Shown here in pieces: positions 26,706 to 35,971 of a stretch of 64,000 bases of DNA. Position numbers and translations under genes: made by a program. The notes under the pieces are model-generated. The model did no database searches. It saw only the letters and a list, made by a program, of their open reading frames with translations, and was not told the DNA's origin. This stretch comes from Candidatus Poribacteria bacterium (GTDB lineage: Bacteria; Poribacteria; WGA-4E; WGA-3G). Positions within the stretch are counted from its first letter, which is position 1; every line of letters starts with the position of its first letter. Location: contig JAGFCB010000038.1 of assembly GCA_022394775.1 (NCBI GenBank), positions 44,619 to 108,618 of the forward strand. The letters are read 5' to 3'.

Positions 26706-27716
26706 ATGTTAACAATAGGTAACCTCAACATTCCAAATTTTCCCCTATTACTTGCACCGATGGAAGATGTCAGTGATCCACCGTTCCGCGTGGTCTGCAA
26801 GGAGAACGGTGCGGATATCATGTACACCGAATTCATCTCCTCGGAGGCACTCATCCGTGACGCTGCGCCGAGTGTCGCTAAGTTAGACATCTTTGAAGCG
26901 GAGCGACCTATTGGCATCCAGATCTTTGGGCACGATATTGAATCTATGCGCGCTGCTGTCGAAATCACTGAGAAGGTGCAACCCGACATCATCGACATTA
27001 ACTATGGCTGTCCCGTCAAGAAGGTCACGTGTAAAGGCGCGGGTGCGGGTATTTTACAAGATATACCCAAGATGGTTAAGATGACTGCTGAGATGGTGAA
27101 AACCACGCATCTACCCGTAACCGTTAAGACCCGACTCGGTTGGGATGATAGAACGAAGTATATCGTTGAAGTCGCTGAACGGCTACAGGATGTCGGTATC
27201 CAAGCCATCGCTATTCACGGCAGAACCCGACGACAGATGTATAAAGGCGATGCGGACTGGACGCTCATCGGTCAGATTAAGGACAACCCGCGCATGAGAA
27301 TCCCTGTTTTCGGAAATGGTGATGTCGATAGCCCTCAGAAAGCGGCAAAAATGCGCCAACAATACGGCGTTGACGGCATCATGATCGGGCGTGCCGCGAT
27401 TGGATACCCTTGGATTTTTAACGAGATTAAACACTATTTCAAAACCGGTGAATTGCTGCCGCTCCCGTCAATAGATGACCGTATCGCTGTTTTCAGAAAG
27501 CACCTTGATTTCTCGATTAAGTGGAAAGGCTTAAGACGCGGACTTTTAGAGATGCGTCGGCACTATAGCAACTACTTTAGGGGCATCCCGCACGTCAAAC
27601 CTTTCCGTTACCGTCTCGTCACATGCGATAGCTACGACGGTGTTTTGGGGATTGTAGATGAACTCCGAACGCACGCGCTTATGGCAAGCGACCTCGTAAC
27701 GCATCTCGGAAGTTGA
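26706..27716 (+). CDS. dusB: tRNA-dihydrouridine synthase, DusB-like
   Basis: FMN-dependent reduction of uridines to dihydrouridine in the tRNA D-loop. Signatures: LLLAPMEDVSDPPFR at the N-terminus, the catalytic-cysteine region DINYGCPVKKV, AIHGRTRRQMYKGDADW and the FMN phosphate-binding VFGNGDV and GIMIGRAAIGYPWIF. Length 336 residues fits DusB-type enzymes; the exact Dus subgroup is less certain than the family. It lies directly after the HicB-like gene and before the dap genes. Confidence 0.93.
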   Translation: MLTIGNLNIPNFPLLLAPMEDVSDPPFRVVCKENGADIMYTEFISSEALIRDAAPSVAKLDIFEAERPIGIQIFGHDIESMRAAVEITEKVQPDIIDINYGCPVKKVTCKGAGAGILQDIPKMVKMTAEMVKTTHLPVTVKTRLGWDDRTKYIVEVAERLQDVGIQAIAIHGRTRRQMYKGDADWTLIGQIKDNPRMRIPVFGNGDVDSPQKAAKMRQQYGVDGIMIGRAAIGYPWIFNEIKHYFKTGELLPLPSIDDRIAVFRKHLDFSIKWKGLRRGLLEMRRHYSNYFRGIPHVKPFRYRLVTCDSYDGVLGIVDELRTHALMASDLVTHLGS

Positions 27717-27769
27717 AAAGGTAGCGACGGCGAGATCGCTCCTACATTAAGATAGCTGCTAATATACGC

Positions 27770-27798
27770 TTGACTTGAAAGGTAAATAATACTATCAT
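27770..27798 (+). promoter_or_regulatory. putative sigma70 promoter for dapF-dapA
   Basis: TTGACT (27770-27775), 17-base spacer, TATCAT (27793-27798), 39 bases upstream of the dapF ATG. Confidence 0.55.
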
Positions 27799-27836
27799 AT
27801 TAAAAAATCGAATCTTTACAACAATAAAGGACCACA

Positions 27837-28661
27837 ATGGATAAAATACCTTTTATGAAACTCAGTGGTGCGGGTAACGATTTCGTTATTATCAATAATC
27901 TGGCGAAGATCGTTGATAGCACCGATACAGAATTTGTAAAAAAACTCTGCCAACGCCGTATGTCCGTTGGTGCTGACGGCGTTCTTCTCGTCGAGAAGGC
28001 AGACGATGTTGATTTTCGGATGCGCTACTTCAACGCCGATGGTGGCGAGGTGGAAACCTGTGGAAACGGTGCACGCTGTATTTCCAAATTCGCCTATCTC
28101 AACGGCATCGCGTCCGCACAGATGCGATTTTTAACGAACGCCGGAATTTATGAATCCGAAATAGTGGGTGAGAACGTTAAAGTTCGTATGAGTGATCCAA
28201 CGGATATTCGGCTGAATGTTCCACTTCAACTCGACGATGGGTTGCACGCCGTCGGCTTCGCCAATAGCGGTGTACCGCACGTTGTTTTTTTTGTAGAGGA
28301 CTTAGAAAGGACAGATGTTTTTAACCTTGGGCAGCAGACCCGCTACCACGACAATTTCAAGCCGGAAGGCACGAATGCTAACTTTATCCGTATTGAGTCG
28401 CCAGGGTTAATTGATATTCGGACGTATGAACGTGGTGTTGAAGATGAGACCCTTGCCTGTGGCACCGGGTCAATCGCTTCTGCCATTATCGCTGCGACAT
28501 TAGGAAAAGTGGTCCCGCCTGTTTCCGTCAAAACAGCGAGTGGAATTGTTTTAAAGATCCATTTTGAAGTAGAAAACGGCGAAGCCCAAAACGTCTATCT
28601 TGAAGGCGATGCCCGCGTTATCTACGTCGGTGACCTGACAGCGGATGCGTGGAACTATTAA
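27837..28661 (+). CDS. dapF: diaminopimelate epimerase
   Basis: Converts LL- to meso-diaminopimelate, the last steps of lysine and peptidoglycan precursor synthesis, by a two-cysteine cofactor-independent mechanism. The first catalytic Cys is in VETCGNGARC and the second in LACGTGSIASA. The N-terminal FMKLSGAGNDFVIINN and the MSVGADGVLLV block are also present. Length 274 residues is typical. It has its own promoter. It is followed 59 bases later by dapA, so two steps of the same pathway are clustered. It implies a meso-DAP cell wall. Confidence 0.96.
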   Translation: MDKIPFMKLSGAGNDFVIINNLAKIVDSTDTEFVKKLCQRRMSVGADGVLLVEKADDVDFRMRYFNADGGEVETCGNGARCISKFAYLNGIASAQMRFLTNAGIYESEIVGENVKVRMSDPTDIRLNVPLQLDDGLHAVGFANSGVPHVVFFVEDLERTDVFNLGQQTRYHDNFKPEGTNANFIRIESPGLIDIRTYERGVEDETLACGTGSIASAIIAATLGKVVPPVSVKTASGIVLKIHFEVENGEAQNVYLEGDARVIYVGDLTADAWNY

Positions 28662-28720
28662 ACCGGTATGCAGCCGATTCCTCTTACGTGAGGCTTTATA
28701 GAATAAGGAGAATTTAGATC

Positions 28721-29596
28721 ATGTTTCAAGGCTCTTATGTTGCACTTGTCACACCGTTTAAGGACGATGAATCGCTTGACGAAGCGAAACTCAAGGAACT
28801 GATACAATTTCAGCTTGACGGCGGCACGCACGGCATCGTCCCGTGTGGCACAACAGGCGAATCCCCTGCGCTGTCTGAGGCTGAACATGACAGAGTGGTA
28901 GAACTCACTGTTGAGACAGTAAACGGACAGGTCCCAGTTATCGCTGGCACAGGTTCTAACTCAACGACGCGCACCTTACGTGCGACGCAGCACGCCAAAG
29001 CAGCGGGTGCGGATGCTGCCTTGATTGTTACTCCCTATTACAACAAACCTACTCAAGAGGGTTTGTATGCCCACTATATGAAAATCGCTGACACGGTGGA
29101 CATCCCGATCGTCGTCTACAACGTTCCTGGACGTTGTGGCACTGACATCCTTTCACCGACAATCGCGCGCCTTGCGGCACACCCAAACATTGTTGCGCTT
29201 AAAGAGGCAACGGGTGAACTCAAACGTGCAAGTGAAGTCGTCAACTTATGTCCAGACGATTTCGTCGTGCTCTCAGGCGATGATGTTAACACACTACCGA
29301 TTCTTGCTGTCGGTGGCAAAGGTGTAATCTCAGTTGTCGCGAATGTTGCCCCAGCAGATGTCGCGGAGATGTGCAACGCTTTCCACGCAGGTAATCTTGA
29401 ACTCGCCCAGAAGCTTCACTACAAAACGTTGCCACTGGCAGTTGATCTCTTTATTGAGACGAACCCGATTCCAGCGAAAACCGCGCTCCAACTCATGGGG
29501 AAACTCAACGGGAAATTGCGGTTGCCCCTCGCACCGATGGTTCACGCGAATCTTGAGTCCTTGCGGCAGACGCTCACGGAAACAGGTTTGATTTAG
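28721..29596 (+). CDS. dapA: 4-hydroxy-tetrahydrodipicolinate synthase
   Basis: Condenses pyruvate with aspartate semialdehyde at the start of the diaminopimelate/lysine branch. TIM-barrel family signatures: PCGTTGESPALSEAEH, the Tyr in TPYYNKPTQEGLYAHY, the Schiff-base Lys in VALKEATGEL and the triad region VVYNVPGRCGTD. Length 291 residues is normal. It is in the same direction as dapF and close behind it, with AAGGAG upstream of the start. Related aldolases share the fold, but the dapF neighbour and conserved motifs support the DapA assignment. Confidence 0.95.
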   Translation: MFQGSYVALVTPFKDDESLDEAKLKELIQFQLDGGTHGIVPCGTTGESPALSEAEHDRVVELTVETVNGQVPVIAGTGSNSTTRTLRATQHAKAAGADAALIVTPYYNKPTQEGLYAHYMKIADTVDIPIVVYNVPGRCGTDILSPTIARLAAHPNIVALKEATGELKRASEVVNLCPDDFVVLSGDDVNTLPILAVGGKGVISVVANVAPADVAEMCNAFHAGNLELAQKLHYKTLPLAVDLFIETNPIPAKTALQLMGKLNGKLRLPLAPMVHANLESLRQTLTETGLI

Positions 29597-29607
29597 AAAA
29601 AAATGGT

Positions 29608-29639
29608 AGGTGCGGTATCTCAATTGCACCTTCTTTCTT
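29608..29639 (+). terminator. terminator-like hairpin after dapA
   Basis: AGGTGC (29608-29613) pairs with GCACCT (29626-29631), followed by the T-rich TCTTTCTT. It lies 12 bases past the dapA stop. Confidence 0.4.
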
Positions 29640-29656
29640 AATCGGAAGCCGTTGCC

Positions 29657-30286
29657 ATGTTTGATAATGATACGAATCAAACTCAAGATCAGATCAATTT
29701 TGACCCACAGCGGACGTTCAACGCTGCCGATAGCGTCGTAAAGGAACCGCAAAAACCGTGGAGTCTCCCGACTTCGGAACGTGCTTTGCTCACTATTGTC
29801 GGGTTCTTCACATGTTTTTTCGCGTTTCGATCTGAAAAGGCTTTAGTGGAGTGGCAATTCGGATTGACGATCGCTTTAGCGGTAGTGTTCGCTATTGTCG
29901 TGCCTGCCTTGTTCAGAAAAAACAAACGTGTAACCAGTGAACTCAACGACCAAAACTTTTGCCCCTGTTTTACCTGTTCTATTGAATATATCTTTTTTTC
30001 TGGAGCAGGTCTCATCCTTGTATTGGTAGTTAACATCGTGGGAAGGACGACATACGGGTTGATAGCAGGTTTAGGCGGGATATTAATGTTTCTCGCCCCA
30101 GTTCTGTATTTGGAAAACGAGCGTGTAACCAGCCGGTTCAGCGAAGAAATCACCGAACCCCGTACTTTCAGGCATGCGTCCATTTTTCTTGGACTTGCTA
30201 TTATCGTAGGAAGCGGAGGTTGGTTCAGTGGAACGGCTATGCGCACATTCATAGAAATAGCAGTGCCAAAATTGACACTGCTATGA
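29657..30286 (+). CDS. multi-pass membrane protein of unknown function
   Basis: 209 residues: a polar N-terminal tail of about 40 residues, then about five hydrophobic segments (approximately 44-60, 68-88, 112-130, 133-153, 175-195), such as LTIALAVVFAIVVPALF and LILVLVVNIV. A KNKRVTSE / ENERVTSRF motif is repeated after the second and fourth helices, suggesting internal duplication of a two-helix unit. I do not recognise a family. The 187-aa ORF on the opposite strand is its shadow. It converges with the ceramidase-like gene 10 bases away. Confidence 0.6.
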   Translation: MFDNDTNQTQDQINFDPQRTFNAADSVVKEPQKPWSLPTSERALLTIVGFFTCFFAFRSEKALVEWQFGLTIALAVVFAIVVPALFRKNKRVTSELNDQNFCPCFTCSIEYIFFSGAGLILVLVVNIVGRTTYGLIAGLGGILMFLAPVLYLENERVTSRFSEEITEPRTFRHASIFLGLAIIVGSGGWFSGTAMRTFIEIAVPKLTLL

Positions 30287-30296
30287 TAAACATCTC

Positions 30297-31625
30297 TTAC
30301 TTTGATTCGGCTGAAAATTCGTCCGGCACCAGTCGATGCACCGTGTCAATTACCAACTGCTCAACCCCCGGTGCAAACGGGGTTGGAGGACCGAAATAGA
30401 GCATAGCGCCGCCACCTTCATAGCCGCCTTCCGCTAACACCCGTTCCGACGGAATATAACACGGAAACGCGTTCGAGTATGCGCCCACCCATAACCGTTC
30501 CGAATCCAATTCACGCTTCAGACGGAGCGAATAATCGACGACCACCTCACTCGCGAGGAACACAATAGCGAGTTCATTCCCGAACCGCCACGCCTGTACC
30601 GGATAGGAAAGCTCGGCTTGTATCGATTGTCCTTTCTGCAAGCGTTCAAGGTGTTTTTGGGCATGGTAGCCAACGGATCCGCCCTCCGCTACGCGTGCTT
30701 CCCACTCTTCAAGCGTCGGCAATGTATCAAACGGTAGATTGACCCGTTCAAACGCGCCCGTGGGGACACTGGAAAGCGGTTTAGTATCACCATTAATCAG
30801 GCGTTGGACCTCTTGAGAGAGTGCTGCCCCGTGCGCCTTCGCATACGCGAGGCGTGTGCTAAAGACCTCCTCTTTGCCTTCCGGCATCGGCATCATCCGT
30901 GATTCAGGGTTTGCATCGGCACCGCATCCGATAGAGATGAGTGCCTTTACACCCGGAAGTGCGTTTTGGATCTCCTCCTGCGCGAATCCTGCCCAATCGC
31001 CACAGATATGATTGTCAGTACCCGCCAAGGTTGTGCAATGGCATGCGTAACTCGCCCAAACGGCGCGCAAATTCCCATCTACATCTCTGACCTGTAGGCA
31101 GGGCAGTGAGTGATCCACCGGTCCACCTTCAGTCCGTCGATTCTTCGCGAATCCGAGCTCACCGATACTCCATGTTAATCGTGCGGGTTCACGGTTTCTC
31201 AACGCCGCAAGTGCAACCTCTTCCATCCAATCCTTAAATTGTCGGGTGTATCGGTCTATGGTTTCTTGCTGGTCAGGCGGGATATCTGAACTGAACAGGA
31301 AAGGTGCGGCGTTTGTTAAGCAAGGTGCGCTATGTGTATGCGTAAAACACGCCGCAAAATGTGCGCGTGAAACGCCTGTTGTTTCTCTGATGCGGCGCGA
31401 CACTTCTTCGGTCAACTCATCCGGTAAGCCACAGTTTTCGACCGTCACGAGGACAACAGGTTCATCCGCATCACTGCCGATAGCAAGTGCCTTCGCCCAT
31501 ATCGGCTGGATGATTCCATCGGATTCCTCACGACGGCTGCCATAGCCGCTGAGTCGTATTGGGTAATCTGGGGTAATATCGACTTCTGCAACGCCAACTT
31601 GTATAATACCGCTATTATCTGCCAT
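30297..31625 (-). CDS. neutral/alkaline ceramidase-like protein
   Basis: 442 residues matching the N-terminal domain of neutral/alkaline non-lysosomal ceramidases, zinc amidases that split ceramide. Visible: QVGVAEVDITPDYPIRLSGY at the start, the metal-binding HxHSxP motif in CFTHTHSAPCL, and SYACHCTTLAGTD, the region of another zinc ligand. Many bacterial members are shorter than true ceramidases and lack a signal peptide, as here, and their substrates are unproven. It lies 18 bases downstream of a gene for an outer-membrane barrel and may be co-transcribed with it. A lipid or peptide amidase role is an inference. Confidence 0.85.
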   Translation of the reverse strand: MADNSGIIQVGVAEVDITPDYPIRLSGYGSRREESDGIIQPIWAKALAIGSDADEPVVLVTVENCGLPDELTEEVSRRIRETTGVSRAHFAACFTHTHSAPCLTNAAPFLFSSDIPPDQQETIDRYTRQFKDWMEEVALAALRNREPARLTWSIGELGFAKNRRTEGGPVDHSLPCLQVRDVDGNLRAVWASYACHCTTLAGTDNHICGDWAGFAQEEIQNALPGVKALISIGCGADANPESRMMPMPEGKEEVFSTRLAYAKAHGAALSQEVQRLINGDTKPLSSVPTGAFERVNLPFDTLPTLEEWEARVAEGGSVGYHAQKHLERLQKGQSIQAELSYPVQAWRFGNELAIVFLASEVVVDYSLRLKRELDSERLWVGAYSNAFPCYIPSERVLAEGGYEGGGAMLYFGPPTPFAPGVEQLVIDTVHRLVPDEFSAESK

Positions 31626-31643
31626 AGGAGTTTCTCCTTGCCT

Positions 31644-32801
31644 TTAGAATCGTAGGGTGAATGCGAATAGGTGCTTATTTACTGCGTAGGTGAAGTCTCT
31701 GAACTCCACACTGTATTCCAAATATGTAGTGCCGAGTCTGAATCCCGCACCGATTGAAAAATGCTGAGCCGCATTAACACGTCCCGTCCCGATTCGGAGC
31801 GCTGCTGCCTTCGGTACTGTTCCTGCCCACATTTTATGTAATTCACCACCGACAGCAAAATTTACCCCGGTATCTCCTATGTCCCGCCAGAGATCAGCTG
31901 CGACTGTAGCCCACTCCAAAGGTTCGTAGGCGATACCAACACCGAGTCGGAACGGGAAGGGTTCAACCAAATCAGCGCGTAGGAAATTTTCAATAAGTAC
32001 ACCAACCTGTAGGGGTGGATTCGAGTGCTGGTGCCCAAACTGTATCTCGTGCTGAAGTCCAATGTCTAACTCTAACCGATCAACTGTTCGTTCAAGGGTG
32101 GGCTGCCGTGCATGGTCCAAAACCCACTCTCTGTTGCCGTCCTGTGCTTCTTCAACGATGGCAGCAACCAACGCTTCAGGCACACCTATATCGACTTCAG
32201 CCTCGTGGCGTACCTCCAAATTTAAGGTAGAGATCGTTGTGCCTCTATTTACCGTCTGCCTTACCCATTTAAGGCGCGTCCCCGCTGCCAATTTTCCAAA
32301 CGCTCGACTCAATCCAATGACCCAATTCTGATTTTGGCGTAGGTTGTAATCCGTGATGAGATCCGTTTTGGCAGTAAACTGACGTAAGTTTCTATTGTAT
32401 TGCGCGCGAGTCTTTTCAAGTGTGAAATTCACAAAATTTGTTGAATGTGAAACATAGCCGAGACTCATTCCCCACCCACCAAATGCATGAGAATAGTAGA
32501 GTCCGGGTGAAGCATCAAGATTCGCCTCGGCAACAAATTTCTCGGTCCCGCCTTTCGGTAGTTCTGCCCAATAGAGATCCTCAAGGGCAATGCCGAGCGC
32601 AACATTGTGATGCGTAGTATGGAAAGTAGATGCGGGGTTCCCAAATATACCCGCGTCATCTGCAGACGTTGCGATCCGAGTGCCACCCATTCCCACAATA
32701 CGGAGCCGTTCGTTCGCAAGACTCAACGTTGGCACGGCTGCAATTAATATGCAAAATGCCAGAGAAATGATGAGATATGGGTATCGCATGCTATTGCGCA
32801 T
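31644..32801 (-). CDS. outer-membrane beta-barrel protein (PorV/UPF0164-like)
   Basis: Signal peptide (LIISLAFCILIAAVPTLSLA), then RLRIVGMGGTRIATSADDAGIFGNPAST, a start typical of PorV/FadL-like barrels, where small-residue loops precede the first strands. The remainder alternates polar and hydrophobic residues, as in LYYSHAFGGWGMSLGYVSHS, and ends in KHLFAFTLRF with the C-terminal aromatic residue expected by the BAM machinery. Function is probably transport of hydrophobic compounds or a structural role. The longest start (32801) overlaps the ABC ATPase stop by 11 bases; the ATG four codons later (32789) avoids it. It follows the ATPase gene directly. Confidence 0.75.
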   Translation of the reverse strand: MRNSMRYPYLIISLAFCILIAAVPTLSLANERLRIVGMGGTRIATSADDAGIFGNPASTFHTTHHNVALGIALEDLYWAELPKGGTEKFVAEANLDASPGLYYSHAFGGWGMSLGYVSHSTNFVNFTLEKTRAQYNRNLRQFTAKTDLITDYNLRQNQNWVIGLSRAFGKLAAGTRLKWVRQTVNRGTTISTLNLEVRHEAEVDIGVPEALVAAIVEEAQDGNREWVLDHARQPTLERTVDRLELDIGLQHEIQFGHQHSNPPLQVGVLIENFLRADLVEPFPFRLGVGIAYEPLEWATVAADLWRDIGDTGVNFAVGGELHKMWAGTVPKAAALRIGTGRVNAAQHFSIGAGFRLGTTYLEYSVEFRDFTYAVNKHLFAFTLRF

Positions 32802-33714
32802 CTACACTCATCACCTCAGCAAAGATATCCTCTAACGAATGTTTCACTTCACGTAACTGACGGAGTTGGACGCCTGTGTCGTAGGCGAGTTGAAAAAAGA
32901 ATTTTGTGCCTGTTTCTCCTTGGCTTTCGGACGTAACGCGAAGGTGTTCATCAGGACGGACTTCGACGCGATAATTCTGGCGCTCTAAAGCGGTGATGTA
33001 GGCATCGCTGTCACCCACAATCCGTAAATCGAAGGCTCGCCCTTTATTCTCTTTCAGTGTCTCAATCCGCCCTTGAATGACAACGCTGCCGTGCGAGAGT
33101 GCGATAATCTCATGGCAGGCATACTCGACATCAGGAAGCAGGTGCGACGACAAAATCACATTGATGCTTTTGTCTACGGCGATGTCTTTAACGAGTTCAA
33201 GCATCTCCTCCCTACCGCCTGTATCCATGCCGTTTGTCGGTTCATCAAGGAGCAGTAGCTTCGGATCGTGGATCAACGCCTGCGCCAGTTTCACTCGCTG
33301 TTTCATTCCAGCGGAGTATCCGTCTATTGCTCGATAACGCTCCTCGTCCAATCCGACGTAATAGAGTACCTCGTGTGCGCGTTGCATAGCGTCTCGGCTC
33401 GGCATCCCACAGAGTTCCCCTGCATAAGCGACAAGTTGGACGGCGTTCATTCCGGGTATCAAACATTCATCTTCTGGCATGTACCCGACTTGTCGTCGGA
33501 TCTCCAACGGATCCCTCTGGACATTCAGCCCAAACACCGCAGCGGAGCCTTGGTTCGGTTGGATGAAGCCGAGGAGTGTCTTTAGTAAAGTGCTTTTCCC
33601 AGCACCGTTAGGTCCCAGCAAACCGACTGCCCCGCCTTGTACCTCCAACGAGAGGTTATCTAAGGCAACCGTCGTGCCAAAAAAGAGTGATACATTTTTG
33701 AGTTCTATTAGCAT
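32791..33714 (-). CDS. ABC transporter ATP-binding protein
   Basis: Complete ATPase set: Walker A GLLGPNGAGKSTLLKTL, the Q-loop region at VGYMPEDEC, signature YSAGMKQRVKLAQAL, Walker B PKLLLLDEPTNGMDTG and H-loop ILSSHLLPD. Length 307 residues and the C-terminal extension resemble ATPases of ABC-2 type exporters. No permease gene is adjacent. The next gene downstream encodes a barrel protein, with which it overlaps or abuts. The membrane partner must be encoded elsewhere, or the protein serves more than one permease. Confidence 0.93.
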   Translation of the reverse strand: MLIELKNVSLFFGTTVALDNLSLEVQGGAVGLLGPNGAGKSTLLKTLLGFIQPNQGSAAVFGLNVQRDPLEIRRQVGYMPEDECLIPGMNAVQLVAYAGELCGMPSRDAMQRAHEVLYYVGLDEERYRAIDGYSAGMKQRVKLAQALIHDPKLLLLDEPTNGMDTGGREEMLELVKDIAVDKSINVILSSHLLPDVEYACHEIIALSHGSVVIQGRIETLKENKGRAFDLRIVGDSDAYITALERQNYRVEVRPDEHLRVTSESQGETGTKFFFQLAYDTGVQLRQLREVKHSLEDIFAEVMSVDAQ

Positions 33715-33830
33715 TTTTTAATTATAGTACTTTATTTTCGTTTTTTCCGTTGTCAAGACCAAGGGTTGTTTATGGTGAAATCCATAATTAAGTGAATATA
33801 TGGATCGATGTGCGGAAACCTCACACACGT

Positions 33831-33849
33831 CACAAACTAACAGTTTGTG
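33831..33849. repeat. CACAAACT-aac-AGTTTGTG hairpin repeat
   Basis: 8-bp perfect arms around AAC. Related copies with the same loop position and a following 'tacaaaa' occur at 43040 and 43352. It lies in the spacer upstream of the ABC ATPase, with the 21-base CCCCTTATCAGGGG repeat at 33957. Confidence 0.45.
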
Positions 33850-33956
33850 GTACAAAAGAGTGGACTCCGAAACTTGTTTACGCAAAAAGGAATGTCTACT
33901 TATCTGTTGGATTTACCATAATTTTCGGTTTTTTGTCTGAAAGAACCGCCTAAATC

Positions 33957-33977
33957 CCCCTTATCAGGGGACTTTAA
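33957..33977. repeat. CCCCTTATCAGGGGACTTTAA repeat, copy 1
   Basis: 21 bases identical to 54183-54203. CCCCT and AGGGG can pair over TATC. It lies just downstream of the alr stop. Confidence 0.5.
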
Positions 33978-33993
33978 TCTGAATGACAGAAGT

Positions 33994-35079
33994 TTAATAG
34001 TTAAAAATACGTTTTACGCGTGTTCCAATCTGCGTCAGGATTTCATACGATATTGTGCCGGTGTGATGTGCCAGTTCATCAACTGTGATTGCCGCGTCTC
34101 CTTGCTTGCCGATTAGCACTACCTCATCACCGATGGACACATTATCTTTCGGTTGAAGTTCTATCACACTTACGTCCATGCAAATCCTTCCGATAATCGG
34201 GCGGCGCGTTCCATCAATTAACACCTCACCGACCCCAGAAAGTGCACGTGGATAGCCGTCGCCATAGCCTACTTGTAGCATTGCTATACGGGTCTGACGC
34301 GATGCCTTATATGTTAACCCGTAACTCACGCCTTCTGCTTCCGAAATAGAACCGACCCATCCGATCCGTGTCTTCCACGTAAGTGCTGGTTCCAACTCAA
34401 TAGGTTTTTCGGATGCGGGGTAAACCCCATAGAGACTCAAGCCCGAACGAACAGCGTCGAAATGAGCTCCTGGCACTGCGAGCACAGCTGCGCTGTTGGC
34501 TGCGTGGATTAGCTCACTACCGTTAGAGATCTTTTCAAGTACGGACGAAAATCGCTCAAGTTGAACAAAAACATAACGCTTATCCACTTCGTCTGCGGTC
34601 GCAAGATGCGTAAAGAATCCCGATACTTCAAGTCGATCCAACGTTTTAAGTCGGGTCAAAAACTGTGCTGCTTCCGTCCAGCGAACACCACTCCGATTCA
34701 TTCCAGTATTGATATTGATATGAACAGCGACAGTGCTGGCGGCGATCTTGTTTAGTTTGTTCGCGAATTCCCAATCCCCAATCGTCGGGGTCAACCTATA
34801 TTCAACGATGTGTGCTGCTTGTTCTGGGAAAGCACTAAAGAGGACAAGAATCGGTTCATGAATACCTGCCTGACGAAGTGATACCCCCTCCTCAATTGTC
34901 GCGACAGCGAACATATCAGCAACGGAACGCAACGCTTCTGTAACAGGCACTACACTGTGTCCATAAGCATCTGCTTTCACAACAGCGATTAGACGTTTTC
35001 CGGCATAGGCTTTTATTGCCTCAGCGTTTCGTCGGATTGCTCCGAGATCGATTTCTGCATACGTGCGGTCATAATTCAT
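33994..35079 (-). CDS. alr: alanine racemase
   Basis: PLP-dependent interconversion of L- and D-alanine for peptidoglycan. Fold type III signatures: the PLP lysine in LIAVVKADAYGHSVVPV, MNRSGVRW, QVGYGDGYPRALSG with the C-terminal catalytic Tyr region, and RICMDVSVIELQP. Length 361 residues is standard. It lies about 80 bases downstream of potC and may be read from the same direction, although it has enough spacer for its own promoter. With dapF and dapA, it supplies peptidoglycan precursors. Confidence 0.95.
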   Translation of the reverse strand: MNYDRTYAEIDLGAIRRNAEAIKAYAGKRLIAVVKADAYGHSVVPVTEALRSVADMFAVATIEEGVSLRQAGIHEPILVLFSAFPEQAAHIVEYRLTPTIGDWEFANKLNKIAASTVAVHININTGMNRSGVRWTEAAQFLTRLKTLDRLEVSGFFTHLATADEVDKRYVFVQLERFSSVLEKISNGSELIHAANSAAVLAVPGAHFDAVRSGLSLYGVYPASEKPIELEPALTWKTRIGWVGSISEAEGVSYGLTYKASRQTRIAMLQVGYGDGYPRALSGVGEVLIDGTRRPIIGRICMDVSVIELQPKDNVSIGDEVVLIGKQGDAAITVDELAHHTGTISYEILTQIGTRVKRIFNY

Positions 35080-35159
35080 GTTATCTTTACCTTGCTACGT
35101 CAATAGAAGAATTATACCACACACCCTGTAAATTTGCTATCTCTTTCGCAGATTGCCTC

Positions 35160-35945
35160 TCATATCTCCTGCTTTTGGGAGGTGGTAGTTCTACCTTGAA
35201 ACCGTAGAAATAACAGGATAAATACGATTGAGTTTGCCAGCAACATTGTTGAGATGGCGTTAATCTTCGGTGTGATCCCGAATTTCAATAGCGAATAGAT
35301 ATGGACGGACAACGTCGTATAACCAACGCCTGCTGTAAAGAAGGTAATAACAAAATCGTCTATGGAGAGCGTAAAAGCGAGCAGTGCACCTCCGATAATA
35401 CCGGGGGCAATGAGCGGAAACGTTATCCGCCAAAAAGTCTGCCATTCGTTGGCACCAAGATCGCGGGCTGCCTCCTCCAAAGTATTGTCATAGCCTTGTA
35501 ACCGTGCCCGCACGACTATAGTGACATACGCGATATTGAAGACACAATGTGCTATAATTACGGAGATTAAACCGACCGGAATGGCAGTTTGGACATAGAA
35601 GATTAATAACGCAATCGCTAATACGATGTCTGGAATGATAATCGGCAGATACAGGCACCGCATGAGTGCCGTGCGGAACCGGAACCGGTATCGTTCCATA
35701 GCAAGTGCAGTGGTCGTCCCGATACTGGTTGCAATAACTGTCGCGACACCCGCGACTATCAGGCTATTACGGCATGCACGCCATAATGCAGCGTCCTCAA
35801 AGAGTTTCGCGTACCAACTGAAGGTGAAGCCTTTCCAAACGGAGATCTGTTCCCCGCTGTTGAATGAAAACACCACAACGGCTAAGATCGGAACGTATAA
35901 AAAGAGATAAACCAACCCTATGTTGGCTTCAAGAACTCGCTTCAT
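35160..35945 (-). CDS. ABC transporter permease, PotC-like (spermidine/putrescine family)
   Basis: Inner-membrane permease with about six transmembrane segments, beginning LVYLFLYVPILAVVVFSFN. The EAA loop that docks the ATPase is LEEAARDLGANEWQTFWRITFPLIAPGI. The sequence and the order after the PotB-like gene fit the polyamine-type branch of binding-protein-dependent transporters. The true substrate could also be iron, thiamine or another polyamine-like cation. 261 residues. It starts 26 bases after the upstream permease gene. No ATPase (PotA) or binding protein (PotD) is adjacent in the window. Confidence 0.85.
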   Translation of the reverse strand: MKRVLEANIGLVYLFLYVPILAVVVFSFNSGEQISVWKGFTFSWYAKLFEDAALWRACRNSLIVAGVATVIATSIGTTTALAMERYRFRFRTALMRCLYLPIIIPDIVLAIALLIFYVQTAIPVGLISVIIAHCVFNIAYVTIVVRARLQGYDNTLEEAARDLGANEWQTFWRITFPLIAPGIIGGALLAFTLSIDDFVITFFTAGVGYTTLSVHIYSLLKFGITPKINAISTMLLANSIVFILLFLRFQGRTTTSQKQEI

Positions 35946-35971
35946 TTTTTATATTGCCCTAACGGGTGAGG

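Noticed and set aside
29689-30252. 187-aa minus-strand ORF opposite the membrane protein
   Set aside because: The plus-strand frame has clear membrane segments; this one lacks a ribosome site and a sensible composition.
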